From: Azorinus chamasolen
Lineage: Eukaryota; Mollusca; Bivalvia; Cardiida; Solecurtidae
DNA length: 64,000 nucleotides
Reading direction: 5' to 3'
NCBI GenBank assembly: GCA_963576725.1
Contig: OY755241.1
Coordinates: 73,978,999 to 74,042,998 of the forward strand
The notes beneath the pieces are model-generated. The model searched no databases and had not been told where the DNA came from. It was given only the letters and a program-made list of their open reading frames with translations. Shown here piece by piece: positions 20,666 to 32,712 of the stretch. The translations under genes were made by a program, and so were the position numbers. The stretch's first letter is position 1. Every line of letters begins with the position of its first letter.

Positions 20666-20815
20666 TGAGGGAATTGATTATAGATCTGTATCCGGATAGA
20701 AATTGTGGTGAAACAGCTCAGTTATAGGTTTTACTGTGTGGCTTGGTAACTCAGTCGGTAAAGTGTTGGCATGATAAGCCAGGTTCTGGGTTCGAGTCCC
20801 AGTACCATAATCGTA
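20666..20815 (+). mobile_element. tRNA-like SINE piece (Ile-GAT-like)
   Basis: 20735-20810 has a clear T arm (CTGGG, TTCGAGT, CCCAG) with the B box GGTTCGAGTCC. It has a D-arm-like GTAACTCAGTCGGTAAAG and an anticodon stem TTGGC/GCCAG with loop ATGATAA (GAT). The acceptor stem does not pair, so a functional tRNA is unlikely. The upstream stretch (GAATTGATTATAGATCTG, ATAGAAATTGTGGTG) recurs inverted at 22285-22340 next to another T arm, so this is a dispersed SINE. Confidence 0.65.
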
Positions 20816-21330
20816 TAATAATAATAATTAAAAAACCGAGCTGAAATTGTGTCCACAAGTGGAGTATCAAGTATTAAAATGTTTGGAAATGATTGGATTG
20901 GAAAATGATTGGAATTCTTAAAAACATTTGTACATGTTTTTCATACATCGATGAAGAACATAGCACTCGGTATGCTATCCTGTCATACAATAGTAAGATG
21001 CAAATAAGACTAGTTACTCATAATTTGATTTGAAAAGACTCAACCTAGAAAATAGTAGTTTGCTCTCAAAGCAAGGTCAAATGAGAAATTGCGAATCAGT
21101 TACTATGGAGATTTAACATCAGAATATTTGAACACAGTTGAGTTAAATTAAGTTGTTTATAGGAAATATAGAACATCAATACACATAGAAATCCTAAGTT
21201 TCATTCTACAAATATGTGACACTGTTTAATCCTGAGTTTCATTCTACAGATATGTGACACTGTTTACTCCAAGTTTCAAGAAAAAACCTATCCAAGACAT
21301 TTTAAAACTTGTTATTTTGATCAGTGATAC
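20816..21330. other. Unassigned sequence
   Basis: AT-rich. ATCCTAAGTTTCATTCTAC is partly duplicated (about 21190 and 21228). No gene is supported. Confidence 0.4.
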
Positions 21331-21535
21331 TGAACCCTTTCCCTCATATAAACACATTTCCACATATTTGCAAGCCATCTGATCAGGGTCTGCTCTGTTT
21401 GATAATGGAATTTGATAGACCGGTTTATTTACTTTCTGAAATGGCTACAACCTTCCATCTTTTTCATTGTAACAATTTTGTCTATGAATATCCGTAGTTA
21501 TTGAAATTTTGAATAAACATACATGTAACGAGGAC
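21331..21535 (+). mobile_element. Family C MITE with a deleted left hairpin arm
   Basis: CCCTTTCCCTCATATAAAC, then only the return arm (CATCTGATCAGGGTCTGC), then the family C body (TTTCTGAAATGGCTACAACC, ATTTTGTCTATGAATATCC). Confidence 0.7.
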
Positions 21536-22256
21536 AGAATAAACCTCTGATCAGACGGGTCCTGTAGGAGCCATCTGATGCGGGTCTACTGTTTTTCAAA
21601 AGCAGCCAAAAAAGGTTTTAGATATGAAAACACTTTGAAACAAATAGGTGCCTATCAAACACTTCTTATTTTGTTTAACGAAACTGCAGAATTATATCTA
21701 CATAATAACACAAACATCAGACGGTTCCTGCAAGAGCCATCCGACATGTGTGTCCATTGTTTTTCAAGGCATAACAATAATATCGGGTACAGGGTTACAT
21801 GTAAGCAAGTTTAAATTAAATTTTGTGTGTAGATTTACATGTATGTTTGCTGCAGATATTTGCATATTCCTTTAAACACCTTCAAGGACTATTAGTGTTG
21901 AGGTGTAATGTTATGGGTGAAATATTAAGTGCATGTGCCAATAGTGCAGTGTTAACGATGCAGGGAAGGAGATTTATTCTAATATTCTGACAGTATCATC
22001 CATAAAAGACAGAAATTATGTAGTCCAAATCCTATAGGCACAGTCTGAATACAGGCAAAAACGTAGTTAATAATTATGTTTGAAATTCAGTTTTGTATAG
22101 AAACATTTCCAATGTAAATTATTCACGAAAACCTTCAAATATTTTCTTCAAATTCATCAGTGTAAATTCTACAATTAAACACTGACTTTTTCGCACCCAG
22201 TGTAGAAAGGTCAACTCATTACTTGATTTTTATATGTATCCAAATTGTTTGCGACT
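21536..22256. other. Hairpin remnant and unassigned sequence
   Basis: 21545-21595 is a decayed hairpin (TGATCAGACGGGTCC / GGAGCCATCTGATGCGGGT). GACGGTTCCTGCAAGAGCC at about 21720 is another. The remainder has no supported gene; two overlapping + frames lack any motif. Confidence 0.4.
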
Positions 22257-22340
22257 TGACTGGGACTCGAACCCAGGGCTGAACTGAACTGAACTGTATC
22301 ACCACAATCTCTATCCGGCTACAGATCTAAAACCGATTCC
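22257..22340 (-). mobile_element. tRNA-like SINE piece, reverse
   Basis: Complement of GGGTTCGAGTCC lies at 22261-22274, followed by AATCTCTATCCGG and GGCTACAGATCTAAAACCG, the inverted counterpart of 20666-20720. The body between is shortened and carries a CTGAA triplication. Confidence 0.6.
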
Positions 22341-22655
22341 CTCATATAAACTCATTTTCACACAATTGCAAACAGTAGACCCAGATCAGGTGGTTCCTAT
22401 ATGAGCCGTCAGATCAGAGTCTACTTTATTTGAGCCGTCAGACCAGAGTCTACTATATTTGCTTTGGACATGACACAGGTCTGATTCTACAGTGTCTATC
22501 AAAGAAACTAAATTCCTTGAAAAGTTTACATCATAAAACTTCAGATAAAATATCCATGCTGTCATAATTTATTATCTGAATATTGAAACAGGTAATTGGA
22601 ATATTTAGGAAATCAAACTAAAATATTTTCATATTTCTCTGACACTGTAAAATCA
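22341..22655 (+). mobile_element. C/D-type MITE with duplicated return arm
   Basis: TTCCCTCATATAAACTC, hairpin GCAAACAGTAGACCCAGATC / TCAGATCAGAGTCTAC, then the return arm repeated (GAGCCGTCAGACCAGAGTC). The body resembles family D (GTCTGATTCTACAGTGTC). Confidence 0.6.
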
Positions 22656-23185
22656 TACCTATATTGTGCCATAAGCAAATATACCCTGATCAGAGGCTCA
22701 TACAGCAACTGTCTAGTCTGGGTCTACTGTTTGCAAATGTGTAGAGACCAGGCAAAGGGTTAAATTTCTCTGACAAACTCATTCTTGCTATTACGTATTA
22801 AAATCACAGAAAACCGTCTAGTCTGGATCTACTGTTTACATACGTGTAGAAACTAGGCAAAGGGTTAAATTTCTCTGACAAACTCATTCTTGCTGGTACT
22901 CATTAGAATCACAGCAACTGTCTAGTCTTGGTCTACTGTTTGCTAATGTGCATGCACCAGGCAAAGGGTTAAATTCATCTGACAGACTCATTCTTGCTGG
23001 TACTCATTAGAATCACAGCAACCGTCTAGTCTTGGTCTACTGTTTGCAAAAGTGTAGAGACCAGGCAAAGGGTTAAAGTTCTCTGACAAACTCATTCTTG
23101 CTATTACTTATTAGAATCACAGCAACCGTCTAGTCTGGGTCTTCTGTTTGCAAAAGTGTAGAGACCAGGCAAAAGGTTAAATTTT
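22656..23185 (+). repeat. 106-bp tandem array of a MITE end
   Basis: About four to five units, each with GTCTAGTCTGGGTCTACTG, GCAAATGTGTAGAGACCAGG and CAAAGGGTTAAA, followed by TTCTCTGACAAACTCATTC. Each unit spans a hairpin return arm, the MITE terminus with GGGTTAA and flanking unique sequence. The amplified segment therefore straddles an insertion junction. Confidence 0.85.
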
Positions 23186-23189
23186 GGTA

Positions 23190-23884
23190 CCTACACAGAA
23201 TACAAACATGTATCTAACAATTTAACAATTTGAGAGCTAATACAATAACAATAATTAGAATAATAACACAAAATACAAAAATATCTCTAACAATTTTACA
23301 AATTGAGAGCTACATGTAATATAATAACAATAATTACAATAATAACACAAACTACGAAAATAGCTCTAACAATTTTACAATTTTAACAAGGTTGCCATCT
23401 CTTCAGATTTGTCTTTTATACACTGCCAACATTTCTGTTAAATATCTATAGCCCATGTCTATTCTGTTTAAAAGGTGTCAAAATGTGTATCTATACAGTA
23501 AAGGTTTGACATGGATCAATACCAAACAATTGATAAGACAAGATATCACAAAAATATGTATGCATATTAAGAGAAATAAAGAGAAATAAAGAAGCTATTC
23601 TTGACAATCTTTAAATTTACGCACCTTATCTGGGGCTTTGTATGTTCAAAAACAATGAAAGGTTAATGATGTCACTATATAAATTATCACAATCTAACCC
23701 TTTCAGTGTGGTAAAAAACATCTAATGCCCTTTGCAAACAATGTACACCCAGATGACAGAGCTCCCAAAGGAGCTCTCTTATCAGGGTCTGCACTGTTGT
23801 GTTGTTACACGTTTTAAAAATTCCCTGAACATTCGTAGTAAGATTGACCTCGGCGTAGGAAAGCTCAACTATTTTCAAACAGTC
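23190..23884 (+). repeat. Left part of segmental duplication, copy 2
   Basis: Colinear with 17481-18565: AACAATTTAACAATTTGAG, AAGGTTGCCATCTCTTCAG, CAATTGATAAGACAAG, CTTTGCAAACAATG with a family F hairpin (about 23735-23795), then AACATTCGTAGTAAGATTG. It lacks the MITE expansion seen in copy 1. The short frames on both strands are not genes. Confidence 0.8.
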
Positions 23885-25960
23885 GAGTTAAAACGCTCTT
23901 ATACAGTCATATATAGTCAGCTAACAACACCCTTATACAGTCATATATAGTCACTAGTCAGCTAACACACTCTTATACAGTATATATAGTCAGCTAAAAA
24001 ACCCTTATACAGTTATATATAGTCAGCTAAAACACCCTTATACAGTTATATATAGTCAGCTAAAACACTATTATACAGTCATATATAGTCAGCTAAAACA
24101 CTCTTATACAATCATATATAGTCACTAGTCAGCTAAAACACTCGTATACAGTCATATATAGTCAGCTAAAAACACCCTTATACAGTCATATATAGTCAGC
24201 TAAAACACCCTTATACAGTCATATATAGTCAGCTAAAACACCCTTATACAGTTATATATAGTCAGCTAAAACACCCTTATACAGTTATATATAGTCAGCT
24301 AAAACACTCTTATACAGTTATATATAGTCACTAGTCAGCTAGAACACTCTTATACAGTCATAAATAGTCAGCTAAAAACACCCTTATACAGTTATATATA
24401 GTCAGCTAAAACACCCTTATACAGTCATATATAGTCAGCTAAAAACACCCTTATACAGTTATATATAGTCAGCTAAAACACCCTTATACAGTTATATATA
24501 GTCAGCTAAAACACCCTTATACAGTCATATATAGTCAGCTAAAAACACCCTTATACAGTTACATATAGTCAGCTAAAAACACCCTTATAAAGTTATATAT
24601 AGTCAGCTAAAACACCCTTATACAGTTATATATAGTCAGCTAAAACACCCTTATACAGTCATATATAGTTAACTAAAACACCCTTCTACAGTCATATATA
24701 GTCAGCTAAAAACACCCTTATACAGTTATAAATAGTCAGCTTAAACACTCTTATACAGTTATATATAGTCAGCTAAAACACCCTTATACAGTCATATATA
24801 GTCAGCTAAAAACACCCTTATACAGTTATATATAGTCAGCTAAAACACTCTTATACAGTTATATATAGTCAGCTAAAAACACCCTTATACAGTTATATAT
24901 AGTCAACTAAAACACCCTTCTACAGTCATATATAGTCAGCTAAAAACACCCTTATACAGTTATATATAGTCAGCTAAAACACCCTTATACAGTTATATAT
25001 AGTCAGCTAAAACACCCTTATACAGTCATATATAGTCAGCTAAAAACACCCTTATACAGTTATATATAGTCAGCTAAAAACACCCTTATACAGTTATATA
25101 TAGTCAGCTAAAACACTCTTATACAGTTATATATAGTCAGCTAAAACACCCTTATACAGTTATATATAGTCAGCTAAAAACACCCTTATACAGTTATATA
25201 TAGTCAGCTAAAACGCTCTTATACAGTTATATATAGTCAGCTAAAAACACCCTTATACAGTTATATATAGTCAGCTAAAACACTCTTATACAGTTATATA
25301 TAGTCAGCTAAAACACCCTTATACAGTATATATAGTCAGCTAAAACACCCTTATACAGTTATATATAGTCAGCTAAAACACCCTTATACAGTCATATATA
25401 GTCAGCTAAAACACTCTTATACAGTCATATATAGTCAGCTAAAAACACTCTTATACAGTCAGATATAGTCACTAGTCAGCTAAAACACTCTTATACATCC
25501 ATATATAGTCAGCTAAAAACACCCTTATACAGTCATATATAGTCAGCTAAAACACCCCTATACAGTTATATATAGTCAGCTAAAACACTCTTATACAGTT
25601 GTATATAGTCAGCTAAAAACACTCTTATACAGTCATATATAGTCACTAGTCAGCTAAAACACTCTTATACAGTTATATATTGTCAGCTAAAACACTCTTA
25701 TACAGTCATATATAGTCAGCTAAAACACTCTTATACAGTTATATATAGTCAGCTAAAACACTCTTATACAGTTATATATAGTCAGCTAAAACACTCTTAT
25801 ACAGTTATATATAGTCAGCTAAAACACCCTTATACAGTTATATATAGTCAGCTGAAACACCCATATACAGTTATATATAGTCAGCTAAAAACACTCTTAT
25901 ACAGTTATATATAGTCAGCTAAAAACACCCTTATACAGTCATATATAACCACTAGTCAGC
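23885..25960 (+). repeat. 33-bp satellite, large block (about 62 units)
   Basis: Units of 33-34 bp: TATATATAGTCAGCTAAAAC plus ACCCTTATACAGT. An occasional variant inserts ACTAGTC (TAGTCACTAGTCAGC). Variants (CTCTTATAC versus CCCTTATAC, GTCATAT versus GTTATAT) recur in blocks, which points to amplification of multi-unit segments. Confidence 0.92.
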
Positions 25961-26056
25961 TGATTAAGCTCTCATTACGACAAGTTCACTCCCACAAAAA
26001 GTGTCTTAACCCTTTCCCTCATATAAACGTGGTTTCACGCATTTGCAAACAGAGTA
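25961..26056 (+). mobile_element. Right flank of the duplication and truncated C MITE
   Basis: TAAGCTCTCATTACGAC, CCACAAAAAGTGTCTTAACC and CACGCATTTGCAAACAGAG match 18801-18890. The MITE breaks after AACAGAGTAAG, where the LINE region begins. Confidence 0.7.
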
Positions 26057-29000
26057 AGCATTTGTGGAAATGACACTCTCTGATGATCTTGGCAGTGAGT
26101 CAGTGGTTAATTGATAACAAGTTATCACTACATTTAGGCAAGAAAGACTCTATTGTTTTTGGCTGAAAACATAAACTGAAAGCAAGATCTCATATTAAGG
26201 CAGAGAGAACAGAAAACAACTAAGGGTGTCATCAGAAAGACTATTCAATTCTATCTTGGAATATCAATGTGTTAGTGCGTAAACTTGCAGATACCGACTT
26301 TCTTGATCTTGTTACAGATTATGAAATTGTTGTTCTGACTGAAACTTGGTTGTCTAAAATTGTTTGTATAAATTTAGAAACATCAGGCTATAAGAATGAA
26401 CATATGTATGGTAACAAATCAATTAATACTAAAAAGGGTCGTTATAGTGGAGGTTTATCAATTTACTGGAAGACTGCTCTAAATGAAAGTATACAAGTGA
26501 TAGAAATAGACCGAAATGGTATAATCTGGTTGAAAATAGCGAAAATTGTATTTGTTTTTAACGAAGATGTGTTTTTATTTGCAACATATATACCCCAAAA
26601 AACTCAAATGTTTACAATTCACACGAGTACGATTTTTATGAACAAATAGAAAATGGTATTGAGAAATTTAAAAAAGATAGGAAAATATTTATTATCGGCG
26701 ATCTTAATAGCAGAACGTCACAATTAAATGATACATTAGAGTACAATTCTTATATTGACAATGATGACACAGACCTGTCAAACTTTGATTACATTCCGCC
26801 ACGTGTTAGTAAAGATCACGTGACTGATACACAGGGTAAACGCTTGAATGAATTATGTCAGAGTACATCGCTAGTAATCGGCAACGGTAGGCTATACGGG
26901 GATTTAGGTATAGGTGAATACACATATATCACTATGAATGGGGCGAGTATGGTTGATTATTTTATTTTAAATCCACATGATTTAAAGAATGTAACTGACT
27001 TTAATATCTTGGAGCCCAACGAATTCTCAGACCATAGCAGGATAGAAATAAAATTTGCACAAAACTCACTATTATCAAAAGACATATTATATACGAAAGA
27101 TAAAGAAGTGTACATACATGTACATTTCGATAATACAAAAATCGACGCTTTTAAGGAGTTGCTAAAAACAAAGACAGAAGAAATAAAAAAAAAACATGAC
27201 TGAATTAATAGAAACAGAAAATATAGATGATATAACAGAAAAAATTACATCTTTGCTGCAACAATCAACAATGGAAACGTTCGGAACGAAACAAAAATCT
27301 AAACGTATAAATGATGGGCACGTCAAAAATAAATGGTTTAATGCGAATTGTTACACAGCGAGAAAAAAAAACTTTAAAAAAGCTAGGAATGCATTCGTGC
27401 GAAATAAAACCGTCGAAAATAAGCAAATTTTCATAAATATGAAAAACGCATATAATAAAATAAAACGAACCGAAAAGAACATGTATAAACATGCTGAACG
27501 AGAAGAGTTATCTAAACTCGGTAAATCGAATCCTAAACAATTTTGGAAAAAGGTAAAAAGTCAGTACAAAACATACGAAAATAATGCAGGAAAATACAAA
27601 TAAATGACTTATATGAACACTTTAGATCTCTTTTAGCACCGAAATTGATGCAGAAAACTCCATCGATAATCATAACGAAACCTTTATAGACGAAGATCTG
27701 GACAAAGAAATAACTTTACAAAATTTGAAAGATGCGGTATTTTCACAAAATAACAATAAAAGTGGCGAGATAGATCAAATGAAAGCAGAAATCTATAAAG
27801 AAACTTCCGAATTTATGCTTAGATTATTCAACAAACTGTATCTGAACGGGGAATATCCCAAATCATGGGGCGAAGGTATAATAGTACCTATATATAAGGG
27901 AGGTAATCCAGATGATGCAAAAAAACTACCGTGAAATCACCTTAATTAACATAAATGGAAAAATATACTCACACATTTTTATAAACAGATTAACAAAGTG
28001 GTCGTTAAAGCATGAAACAATAATACCTAACCAATTTGGATTCCAAAAAGGAAAATCCACAATCGATTGTATACATGTATTTGCACTGCATGCAATTACA
28101 GCAAAAACATTAAGTTCGAAAAAGAAACTATACTGCGCGTTCATTGATTTCGAAAAATGTTTTGATAAATTAGATAGATCATTCATATGGCAAAAATTAC
28201 ACTCAGAAAACGTCAGCTCTAAATTTGTTCAGGCAATGACTGCTATGTACCAGGTTGTTAAATCGCTTGTTCGTCACAAATCAAAGTACTCAGAGTTTAT
28301 CAGTTCAAACATCGGGGTCAAGCAGGGAGACCCGAGCTCAAGTCTTATGTTTTTATTTTTGTCAATGACATCATGGAAAATATAAATTCAGATATCGAAG
28401 GTTTGTTCTCGATAAACGAAACGGTTTTCTTGTTAATGTTTTGCGATGACGCGGCACTTCAATCGATATTAAATGGTTTGGATACATATTGCCAAACATG
28501 GGGTCTAAAGATCAATACCAACAAAACTAAGGTTATGATTTTCGAAAAAGGGCGACATTAAAGATATAACTTTACGATTAACAATACTATTTCAGATATT
28601 GTTGATTCATTTAAATATTTGGGAGTAAAACTCTTTAAAAACGGAAATCGGTCTAGAACACAAAAATATTTAGCACAACATTCAAAACATGCACTGCATA
28701 AATTATTTACAGTTTTTAACCAGATAGAATTAATTACAACTGACAAATGCAGACTGTTTGATAGTTTGATGGGATCTATTCTTAACTATAGTGCAGAGGT
28801 TTAGGGCTATCATGAGATATAGAATTGATACACTGTAAATTTTTGCGAAAAGCGTTATGCGTTAAAAGGTCAATAAATTTATATGATCTATATGGAGAGT
28901 TGGGAAGACATCCACTAAAATACAGAGAAAACTGATTTCTGTAAAGTATTGGCTGAAGATTCTACACTCAAATAATTCAGTCTTGAAAATGATATACACA

Positions 29001-29748
29001 CAGCTTAAACACGATACAGAAAATAACATTACATATGGAGGGATGAATTGGGCTTATCAAATAAAACACTTACTGAAATTGGTATGGCTAACCTTTGGCA
29101 TAATCAAGATATCTTGAACACTGATCTAAATTTCAAATATATCAAACAAAGGATCCTTGACATATATACGTCTCACATCATATTGTATTTATAAACATGA
29201 ATTCAAATCAGAAAAATATCTTAGCTGTATCAAAACAAATAAATTTAGAATTTCGCTAACAAAATTTCGATTATCATCACATGATTTAGAAATGGAAGCA
29301 GGAAGATACACAAACGTAGCAAGAGAAGATCGAAATTGCACGAAATGCAGCATGAATGCTATTGAAGACGAATATCATTTCCTATCAGTATGTCCAAAAT
29401 ACAGAGAACTCCGACAAAAGTACTTTAAACCATATTTCTGCCACTGGTCAACTGTCAATAAATTCTCTAACCTCATATCATCAGACTCCAAGTCTGAAAT
29501 CAACAGCTTATCTAATTTGTTATATTCTGCATTTAAATTAAGATCTAAACATGAAAATGGATGATGCAATTTGCTCACCATCAAGGGCAAGTATAAGGAG
29601 AGTTTCCGCTCTTCTTTCTCTGAAATCCATGTATCACATACATATATGTATAAATAACATGTACTTCACAATTTTCACGAAATCGATATTGGCTATATAT
29701 GTGCTTTATGCAACTTAATGCCAAATAAAATATGTGTTATGTTATGTC
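26057..29748 (+). pseudogene. Decayed LINE (AP-endonuclease + reverse transcriptase)
   Basis: A non-LTR retrotransposon copy broken by frameshifts into frames at about 26245-26649, 26820-27203, 27196-27603, 27725-28385, 28373-28561, 28619-28804 and 29157-29564. Endonuclease signs: LSWNIN (about 26252), LTETWLSK, GGLSIYW, GDLNSR and the catalytic SDH motif (FSDHSR, about 27027). RT signs: NYREITLIN, NQFGFQKGKSTID, AFIDFEKCFDKLDR, GVKQGDP and FCDDA, where the usual YADD/FADD is FCDD. A C-terminal C-x2-C-x9-H-x4-C knuckle (CTKCSM...YHFLSVC) follows at about 29337. The 3' end has ATAAAATATGTG and a short GTTAT repeat. The clade is not resolvable by eye, and the copy is inactive. Confidence 0.85.
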
Positions 29749-30405
29749 ATTTGAAGATATGTTGTAATGACACACCTATTAAATCAGCATCGTTTGTCAA
29801 TTATCTTGGTGTAACTATCGATCAACGTTTGTCTTTCAATGGTATGGCAGAATCAATTATAAAGAAGGCTAATGGCAGGCTTAGTATCTTTACAGGAAGA
29901 AGGATTTTCTTACCCAACATACTAAAAAGCTGCTTGTAATGGCTCTAATTCAGTGTCATTATGATTATGCTTGTGCTGTTTGGTATAATGGAATATCAAA
30001 ATCTCTTAAACTTAAATTGCAAACGACACAAAACAGGCTGATTAGGTTTATTTTCAATCTTGATTCAAAAAGTCATGTTGGGTATATGTATCAGCATTTT
30101 AAATCTCTTGATTGGCTGCCTGTTGACAAGAGAGTTGATCAAATTATATTATGCCATGTATACAGAATTAAGCACAACCTATCACCTGATTATATGCAGG
30201 ATTATTTGACATTGCAAAAATCTGTACACTCTTATAATACCAAACTAAAAGAAAGAGGTGGTTTCAGTTTGCTAAAAGTAAAAGGTGCTGCAACAAACTC
30301 TTTCTTTTATACTGGATCTAAACTTTGGAAGAGCTTACCAGTTGAATTTACTGAGATACACAACTTATCTTCCTTCAAGGCAGCAATCAAAGGCACTTGA
30401 TGAGC
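29749..30405 (+). pseudogene. 5'-truncated LINE reverse-transcriptase C-terminus
   Basis: Two frames (29718-29939 and 29939-30400) encode the post-catalytic region of a CR1/jockey-group RT: FVNYLGVTID, IQCHYDYACAVWYNG, QTTQNRLIRFIF, LDWLPVDKRVDQIILCHVYR and SKLWKSLPVEF. These are separated by one frame break near 29939. The N-terminal RT is absent, as expected for a 5'-truncated insertion joined to the end of the previous LINE. Confidence 0.8.
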
Positions 30406-30424
30406 AATATTATTTCTTAGTATT

Positions 30425-30690
30425 GTTGTCATACACTGCAGACACTGGCAGGTAGTCTGATAGGTTTCAAACACTGCAGACACTGGCAGGTAGTCTGATA
30501 GATGTCAAACACTGCAGACATTGGCAGGTAGTTTGGTAGGTGTCATACACTGCAGGCGCTGGCAGGTAGTCTGATAGGTGTCAAATACTGCAGACACTGA
30601 CAGGTAGTGTGATAGGTGTCAAACACTTGCAGGTTGTCTGATAGGTGTCACACATTGCAGACACTGGCAGATAGTAAAGACGTACAATAT
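30425..30690 (+). repeat. 38-bp tandem array (about 6-7 units)
   Basis: Units contain CACTGCAGACACTGGCAGG and TAGTCTGATAGGTGTCAAA with internal deletions. It starts right after the truncated LINE end. Confidence 0.85.
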
Positions 30691-31121
30691 TTGCCATGGT
30701 AACTTTTCTCAGGGAGTCACTTAAGAACATGTGTCAGACAGTGAAGACCCTGGCAGCTAATATGGGCTTACATTGTTAGCATTGCAAAAGACACTTTTTC
30801 CACAGAGCCGCTCAAGAACAAATTAAATGTATACAGGTTAAAACAGTGCAGCCACATATGGGCTTACACTGTTTGCAGAATCAAATTCTACAGATTATGA
30901 TGAGTTGGGTGGCAGACAGTGCAGACCCTAACCGCTAATCTTGGTCTACATTATTGGCATTCAAAAAGACCCCTGTCCCAGAGAGCCGCTCGAGAACAAA
31001 TTCTACAGATAACGTTAAACGGGGTTTCACGCAAGCGTAAAATGGCTGCCTTACATGTATCAGGTGGAAAGATCAGCAGTGTAAACAAAGACCTTAAATG
31101 TCAATAAATAAATAAATAAAA
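30691..31121 (+). repeat. Hairpin remnants and an AAAT tail
   Basis: Repeated blocks GACAGTGAAGACCCTGGCAG, CAGACAGTGCAGACCC and CAGAGAGCCGCTCGAGAAC (echoed at 30803, 30978 and 31897) are related to the 38-bp and 36-bp arrays. An (AATA)n run at 31104-31121 looks like a retroelement tail. No gene. Confidence 0.5.
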
Positions 31122-31883
31122 TAAGAATCACATACATGTATAACACTTATTAACCTGTCGTGTCTGAGAGGTTTTGTTGTGTTTCTATTATACGAAGAAA
31201 CTTTGAAATAAAACGTTTGTATTCAACTAGTTACCAAATTCAACTGACAGTTAATCAGTTATTCAGTTGTTAACTTGTTGACGTCATTTCATCAGCAAAT
31301 CAGAGTTAATGTGTCATTTGTGAAAGTGTGAAGTAGGTTCTACGTACGGGACGATGTGTGGATATTTAATGACAGGGTGCTAATATAAAATGGATTTAAA
31401 ATAAAAGCACGTTAATGTCGAAATAAGCAATAAAAAGAAACAATTGACGTACGAAAAGAAAGAAGTATTTTTGTATCTAACTAGGATCGAACTCGTGTAC
31501 CCTTGGTTCCTAGGCTAACGCGCTACCCCTACGCCACAGTGCCTTATACTAAAATTGTGTTTCAATTATAGCTATATCACTAGCATTTGAAAAACTGCTT
31601 TCGAAGAACATGTTCCTAAACATGTGCATATGAAATTAAAATGCAAAAGCATCATGCGGAGTTTAAACAATAATAAATGGGTACGTCATAATTTTTGAAA
31701 AAACAACAACATAATTATCGTGAATTTTCGAAAAGACGAGATAACAAAAAAAATCCGTAGCCGTCGGCAGTTATAGAAACACAGGTTTCTACGGTCTAAG
31801 CCGTATAAGTATGGGCTGCCTTCGGCAGCCCAATGAGGCGGGAGTCCAGCAATGCAGACACTGGTTATCCGGGCTTATAATGT
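31122..31883. other. Unassigned repeat with tRNA-like segment and stable hairpin
   Basis: 31484-31548, read on the minus strand, has a D-arm-like GTGGCGTAGGGGTAGCGCG and a B box GAGTTCGATCC: a tRNA-like head. At 31813-31831, GGGCTGCCTTCGGCAGCCC is an 8-bp perfect stem with a TTC loop. Upstream (31150-31480) nothing is recognised. Probably one or more SINE-like elements. Confidence 0.45.
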
Positions 31884-31924
31884 TTGCATACCCAGAGAAC
31901 CGCTCAAGAACAAATTCTGTCAAA

Positions 31925-32107
31925 TGAGATTCTGACAACACAGACCATATTGGCTGCTATAGGTACTCTAACAACACAGACCATATTGGCTGCTATAGGT
32001 ACTCTAACAACACAGACCATATTGGCTGCTATAGGTACTCTAACAACGCAGACCATATTGGCTGCTATAGGTACTCTAACAACACAGACCATATTGGCTG
32101 ATATAGG
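31925..32107 (+). repeat. 36-bp tandem array (5 units)
   Basis: Near-perfect units of ACTCTAACAACACAGACC plus ATATTGGCTGCTATAGGT. The 36-bp period gives open frames with a 12-residue repeat on both strands, which are artefacts. Confidence 0.92.
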
Positions 32108-32109
32108 TA

Positions 32110-32309
32110 TACAGTAGAACCCATCTTAAGCGGTCACGAATGTAAGGTCTATTTATAGGTATGTAAGACAGGTGGTAGCTTAATGCAGGTCAAAAGTAAT
32201 GCAGAAAGCTCCTATAGAATTACGTTTGTCCTGCATTAAGCAACCACTTGTTCTTTGAAGACTCCTATGTTTAATTAATGAATGACTGCTTAGGACAGGT
32301 TCTACTGTA
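32110..32309 (+). mobile_element. Family M MITE
   Basis: TACAGTAGAACCCATCTTAA to GGACAGGTTCTACTGTA. The core pairs GGTAGCTTAATGCAGG with CCTGCATTAAGCAACCAC. The central hairpin loop is partly deleted. Confidence 0.85.
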
Positions 32310-32712
32310 ATCTGTTTGCAATAATGCATTGTTTCCAAATGAGCCGATCAAGAACTAGTTTCTACTGATTCTGGCGAACGTCAGACAGTATAAACCATGA
32401 CGGCTGATCTTGGTCTACATTAGTTACAATATTCCTTTTCCCAGACCGTTTGCTCATTTGTATTTTGCTCATTATACATAATTGAAATAAAAACACTATA
32501 TACCAGTAAAGCATTTGTTACACCATCTATGACGTATAGAATGATGAGGAAAAATCAGTAAAATACAGTAACATTAATCTGAAGGGACCACAAAAGGGAT
32601 CTAATAAAAGGGGTATAATAAAAAGGATTTAATAAAAGGGATGCAATAAAAGGGATCTAACTCCGGGCCTTAAAAACATAATAAAGCTAAATGCAGGAAC
32701 AGCGAAACAGGT
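32310..32712. other. Unassigned sequence
   Basis: A short degenerate tandem (AATAAAAGGGATCTAA, AATAAAAGGGATGC) lies at about 32590-32660. No gene. Confidence 0.4.

Noticed and set aside
20735..20810. Functional tRNA-Ile(GAT) gene
   Set aside because: The T arm and anticodon arm are good, but the acceptor stem does not pair, the D stem is imperfect, and the flank is dispersed elsewhere in the window.
26057..29748. Intact, potentially active LINE
   Set aside because: Multiple frameshifts and an altered catalytic motif (FCDD) show it is dead.
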